A stretch of 7,276 nucleotides of DNA from an uncultured Oscillospiraceae bacterium (lineage in GTDB: Bacteria > Bacillota > Clostridia > Oscillospirales > Ruminococcaceae), in NCBI GenBank assembly GCA_900547385.1, contig URGQ01000060.1, positions 1 to 7,276 on the forward strand, written 5' to 3'. The translations under genes were made by a program, and so were the position numbers. Positions 5,883 to 7,276 of this stretch are shown here, in pieces. Positions within the stretch are counted from its first letter, which is position 1; each line of letters starts with the position of its first letter. A model generated the notes under the pieces. The model was given only the letters and a program-made list of their open reading frames with translations, was not told the DNA's origin and made no database searches.

Positions 5883-7082
5883 ATGAACAAGAAAATTTCG
5901 CTTGGCGCGGCCATCGCCTATATGGCCATCGTAGCGGCTGTGGCCTTTTCCCTTACCATGATCTACTCGATGAACCTGTTCAATGTGAAGATGACAGGCA
6001 TCACCGAACGGGAAAAAATGTACAGCTCTCTGCATGAGGTAGACCTGTATGTGCGGGAAAATTACTACGGCTCCATCAATGAGGAAGCGCTGCAGGAGGC
6101 CATTGCCCGCGGGTATATCGATGGCCTGGAGGACAGCAATGCCCGCTACTTCACCGCTGCGGAATATGAGGCCTATACCCAATCCGGCAGCGGCAAATAT
6201 GTAGGCGTGGGTCTGGTGACCGAGATGGATTCCTCCGGCTATCTGCTGGTTCGGGAGGTTTATCCCGATTCTCCGGCGCAGATGGCGGGCATCAAGGTGG
6301 GGGCGCTTATTACCAATGTAAACGGCACCCGCGTGACCGAAAATAACAATGAAAGCATGGCGGGCCGCCTGCGCGGCGAAGCCGGCACCAAGGTGACTCT
6401 GACCATCCAACAGGATAGCCAGGAGAACAACTACGAGCTGACCCTGCGCGCCATTGAGGTGCCCACAGTAAAAACGACCATGGTAAGTGAAGATACCGCC
6501 TATATCAGCTTTACCGAGTGGAGCGGTACCACTGCCGACCAGTTCATCGCCCAGCTGAATGCCTTGAAGGCCCAGGAAGTAAAGGGCATTCTGCTGGATG
6601 TACGCGGCGTTACCAGCAATGAGCTTTCCTATGCGGTCCGGCTGCTGGATCCGCTGCTGCCCAGCGGTACTGTGGCCTATTCCCGCGATAAGGACGGCAA
6701 CCTGACCGCCGTGGCGGAATCCGATGCGAACAGCTGGGATATTCCGCTGGTGGTGCTGGCCGATGAGACCACCGGTGGCACCACGGAGCTCTTTGTGATG
6801 GCGCTACAGGACTTTGGCCGGGCAAAGCTGGTGGGCGCCCGTACCGCAGGCAACGGCGATATCACCGAGATCTTCAAGCTTTCGGGTGGTTCGGCCATCC
6901 AGGTCACCACGGCGCAGTATGCCGGGCCCAAGCAAAAGAGCTTTGGTGATACCGGCGTAGGCCCTGACTATGAGGTGGAGCTGGCGGCCAGCGAGAGTAA
7001 CCGGGGCGATATCCTGGGCAACGCTGAGCTGGATGCTCCCTATAAGAAGGCACTGGAGGTGCTGGCGGCGGCCATCCGGTAA
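5883..7082 (+). CDS. Membrane-anchored PDZ/S41-family protein lacking the catalytic residues
   Basis: A 399-residue protein related to carboxyl-terminal processing proteases (CtpA/CtpB), with AGGAG (5867-5871) 11 nt before ATG. One hydrophobic segment (about 9-30) anchors it with the rest outside. Residues about 45-100 form the S41 N-terminal helices. A PDZ domain follows at about 103-190 (GVGLVTEM, DSPAQMAGIKVGALITNVNG). The S41 core is at about 195-380 (KGILLDVRG, ELFVMALQDFGRAKLVG, DTGVGPDYEVEL). The active-site blocks align with no gaps, but Ser becomes Gly299 (ETTGGTTE in place of GSASASE), Lys becomes Asn324 (AGNG in place of FGKG) and Gln becomes Thr328. The oxyanion-region NPGG motif is replaced by VTSNE. 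It is probably an inactive pseudopeptidase that binds protein C-termini through its PDZ domain. Last gene of the ftsEX operon, 46 nt after the M23 gene. Confidence 0.9.
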   Translation: MNKKISLGAAIAYMAIVAAVAFSLTMIYSMNLFNVKMTGITEREKMYSSLHEVDLYVRENYYGSINEEALQEAIARGYIDGLEDSNARYFTAAEYEAYTQSGSGKYVGVGLVTEMDSSGYLLVREVYPDSPAQMAGIKVGALITNVNGTRVTENNNESMAGRLRGEAGTKVTLTIQQDSQENNYELTLRAIEVPTVKTTMVSEDTAYISFTEWSGTTADQFIAQLNALKAQEVKGILLDVRGVTSNELSYAVRLLDPLLPSGTVAYSRDKDGNLTAVAESDANSWDIPLVVLADETTGGTTELFVMALQDFGRAKLVGARTAGNGDITEIFKLSGGSAIQVTTAQYAGPKQKSFGDTGVGPDYEVELAASESNRGDILGNAELDAPYKKALEVLAAAIR

Positions 7083-7099
7083 TAAAATAAAATCTTTCG

Positions 7100-7130
7100 A
7101 CCGGCTCCAGAATGGGGCCGGTTATTTTTA
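7100..7130 (+). terminator. Intrinsic terminator closing the ftsEX operon
   Basis: ACCGGCTCC (7100-7108) pairs with GGGGCCGGT (7114-7122), nine pairs including one G-U, around a 5-nt loop, followed by TATTTTTA (7123-7130). It starts 18 nt after the last stop codon. It is the strongest terminator in the window. Confidence 0.92.
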
Positions 7131-7142
7131 GTGCAGCAAAAA

Positions 7143-7158
7143 TGTTTCATGTGAAACA
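7143..7158 (+). promoter_or_regulatory. parS-like chromosome partition site
   Basis: TGTTTCATGTGAAACA differs at one central base (CAT rather than CAC) from the widely conserved ParB/Spo0J site TGTTNCACGTGAAACA. The dyad extends to 7140-7161 (AAA before, TTT after), with 10-bp arms around a 2-bp centre, and CAGC (7134-7137) is opposed to GCTG (7166-7169) outside it. It sits between the operon terminator and the next possible gene, a typical intergenic place. The alternative is an operator for an unknown dimeric regulator. The match to parS is direct; function is inferred. Confidence 0.62.
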
Positions 7159-7196
7159 TTTGTTCGCTGTACGGCGGAAATGGATTGAGGGGATGT

Positions 7197-7276
7197 ATGG
7201 AATTTAATCTGAGGCGGGGGAGAGCTTTAGCAGGTGGAAAGGCAGGGGTGGGGTGCGACGGGGCCCGCAGGGCCGC
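7197..7276 (+). CDS. Possible start of an unrecognised gene (partial)
   Basis: ATG 7197 opens a frame that reaches the right edge, beginning MEFNLRRGRALAGGKAG. GAGGGG (7187-7192) is 4 nt upstream, rather close for an SD. An overlapping ATG at 7193 hits a stop after four codons. The visible sequence is short, Gly/Arg/Ala-rich and matches nothing I know, and the GC-rich DNA here stays open easily by chance. Low confidence. Confidence 0.22.
   Translation, partial: MEFNLRRGRALAGGKAGVGCDGARRA

Noticed and set aside
4814..5914. Minus-strand open frame (366 codons) opposite the M23 gene
   Set aside because: Low-complexity Ala/Gly/Leu/Ile-rich antisense shadow; the + strand encodes a signal peptide, coiled coil and full M23 motifs.

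Overview
The window looks like chromosomal housekeeping DNA from a GC-rich Clostridia-type Firmicute. Order Oscillospirales or a relative is a guess, not a species call. The reasons are consensus Gram-positive Shine-Dalgarno (SD) sites before nearly every gene, a DUF4830-type membrane protein, a PucR/CdaR-type regulator, and ftsE-ftsX followed by a secreted coiled-coil murein hydrolase in the place of Gram-positive PcsB or CwlO. All recognised genes lie on the + strand. I see no tRNA, rRNA, CRISPR array, insertion sequence or phage gene.

Layout. Positions 1-121 may hold the tail of an upstream gene. Positions 122-1374 hold a small membrane-anchored DUF4830 protein and an RsuA-type 16S rRNA pseudouridine synthase, closed by an intrinsic terminator at about 1405-1430. 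A gap of 434 bp follows (1375-1808), more AT-rich than its surroundings, with several dyads and a good sigma-A-like promoter (TTGCAT-N17-TAAAAT, 1714-1742). From there a five-gene run extends to a strong terminator at 7100-7130: a PucR/CdaR-like regulator, ftsE, ftsX, a secreted coiled-coil M23 peptidase, and a membrane-anchored PDZ/S41-family protein. ftsE and ftsX overlap by 8 nt. SD position places the ftsE start at TTG 2959 and the ftsX start at ATG 3629, three codons inside the longest possible reading frames.

How the genes work together. In known FtsEX systems ATP hydrolysis by FtsE is passed through FtsX to a coiled-coil partner outside the membrane that cuts or activates cutting of peptidoglycan. 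Here the partner candidate has a signal peptide, a long coiled coil and an M23 (LytM) domain with all expected zinc and catalytic residues, so it is probably an active endopeptidase. The next gene has the S41 carboxyl-terminal-protease fold, but the catalytic Ser, Lys and Gln align without gaps to Gly299, Asn324 and Thr328. It is therefore probably a dead protease kept as a PDZ adaptor or scaffold, and it is the most interesting item here.

Just after the operon terminator is a 16-bp palindrome, TGTTTCATGTGAAACA (7143-7158), one base from the bacterial parS consensus bound by ParB/Spo0J. It may be a chromosome-partition site and would suggest an origin-proximal position. The last ~80 bp hold at most the start of an unrecognised open frame.
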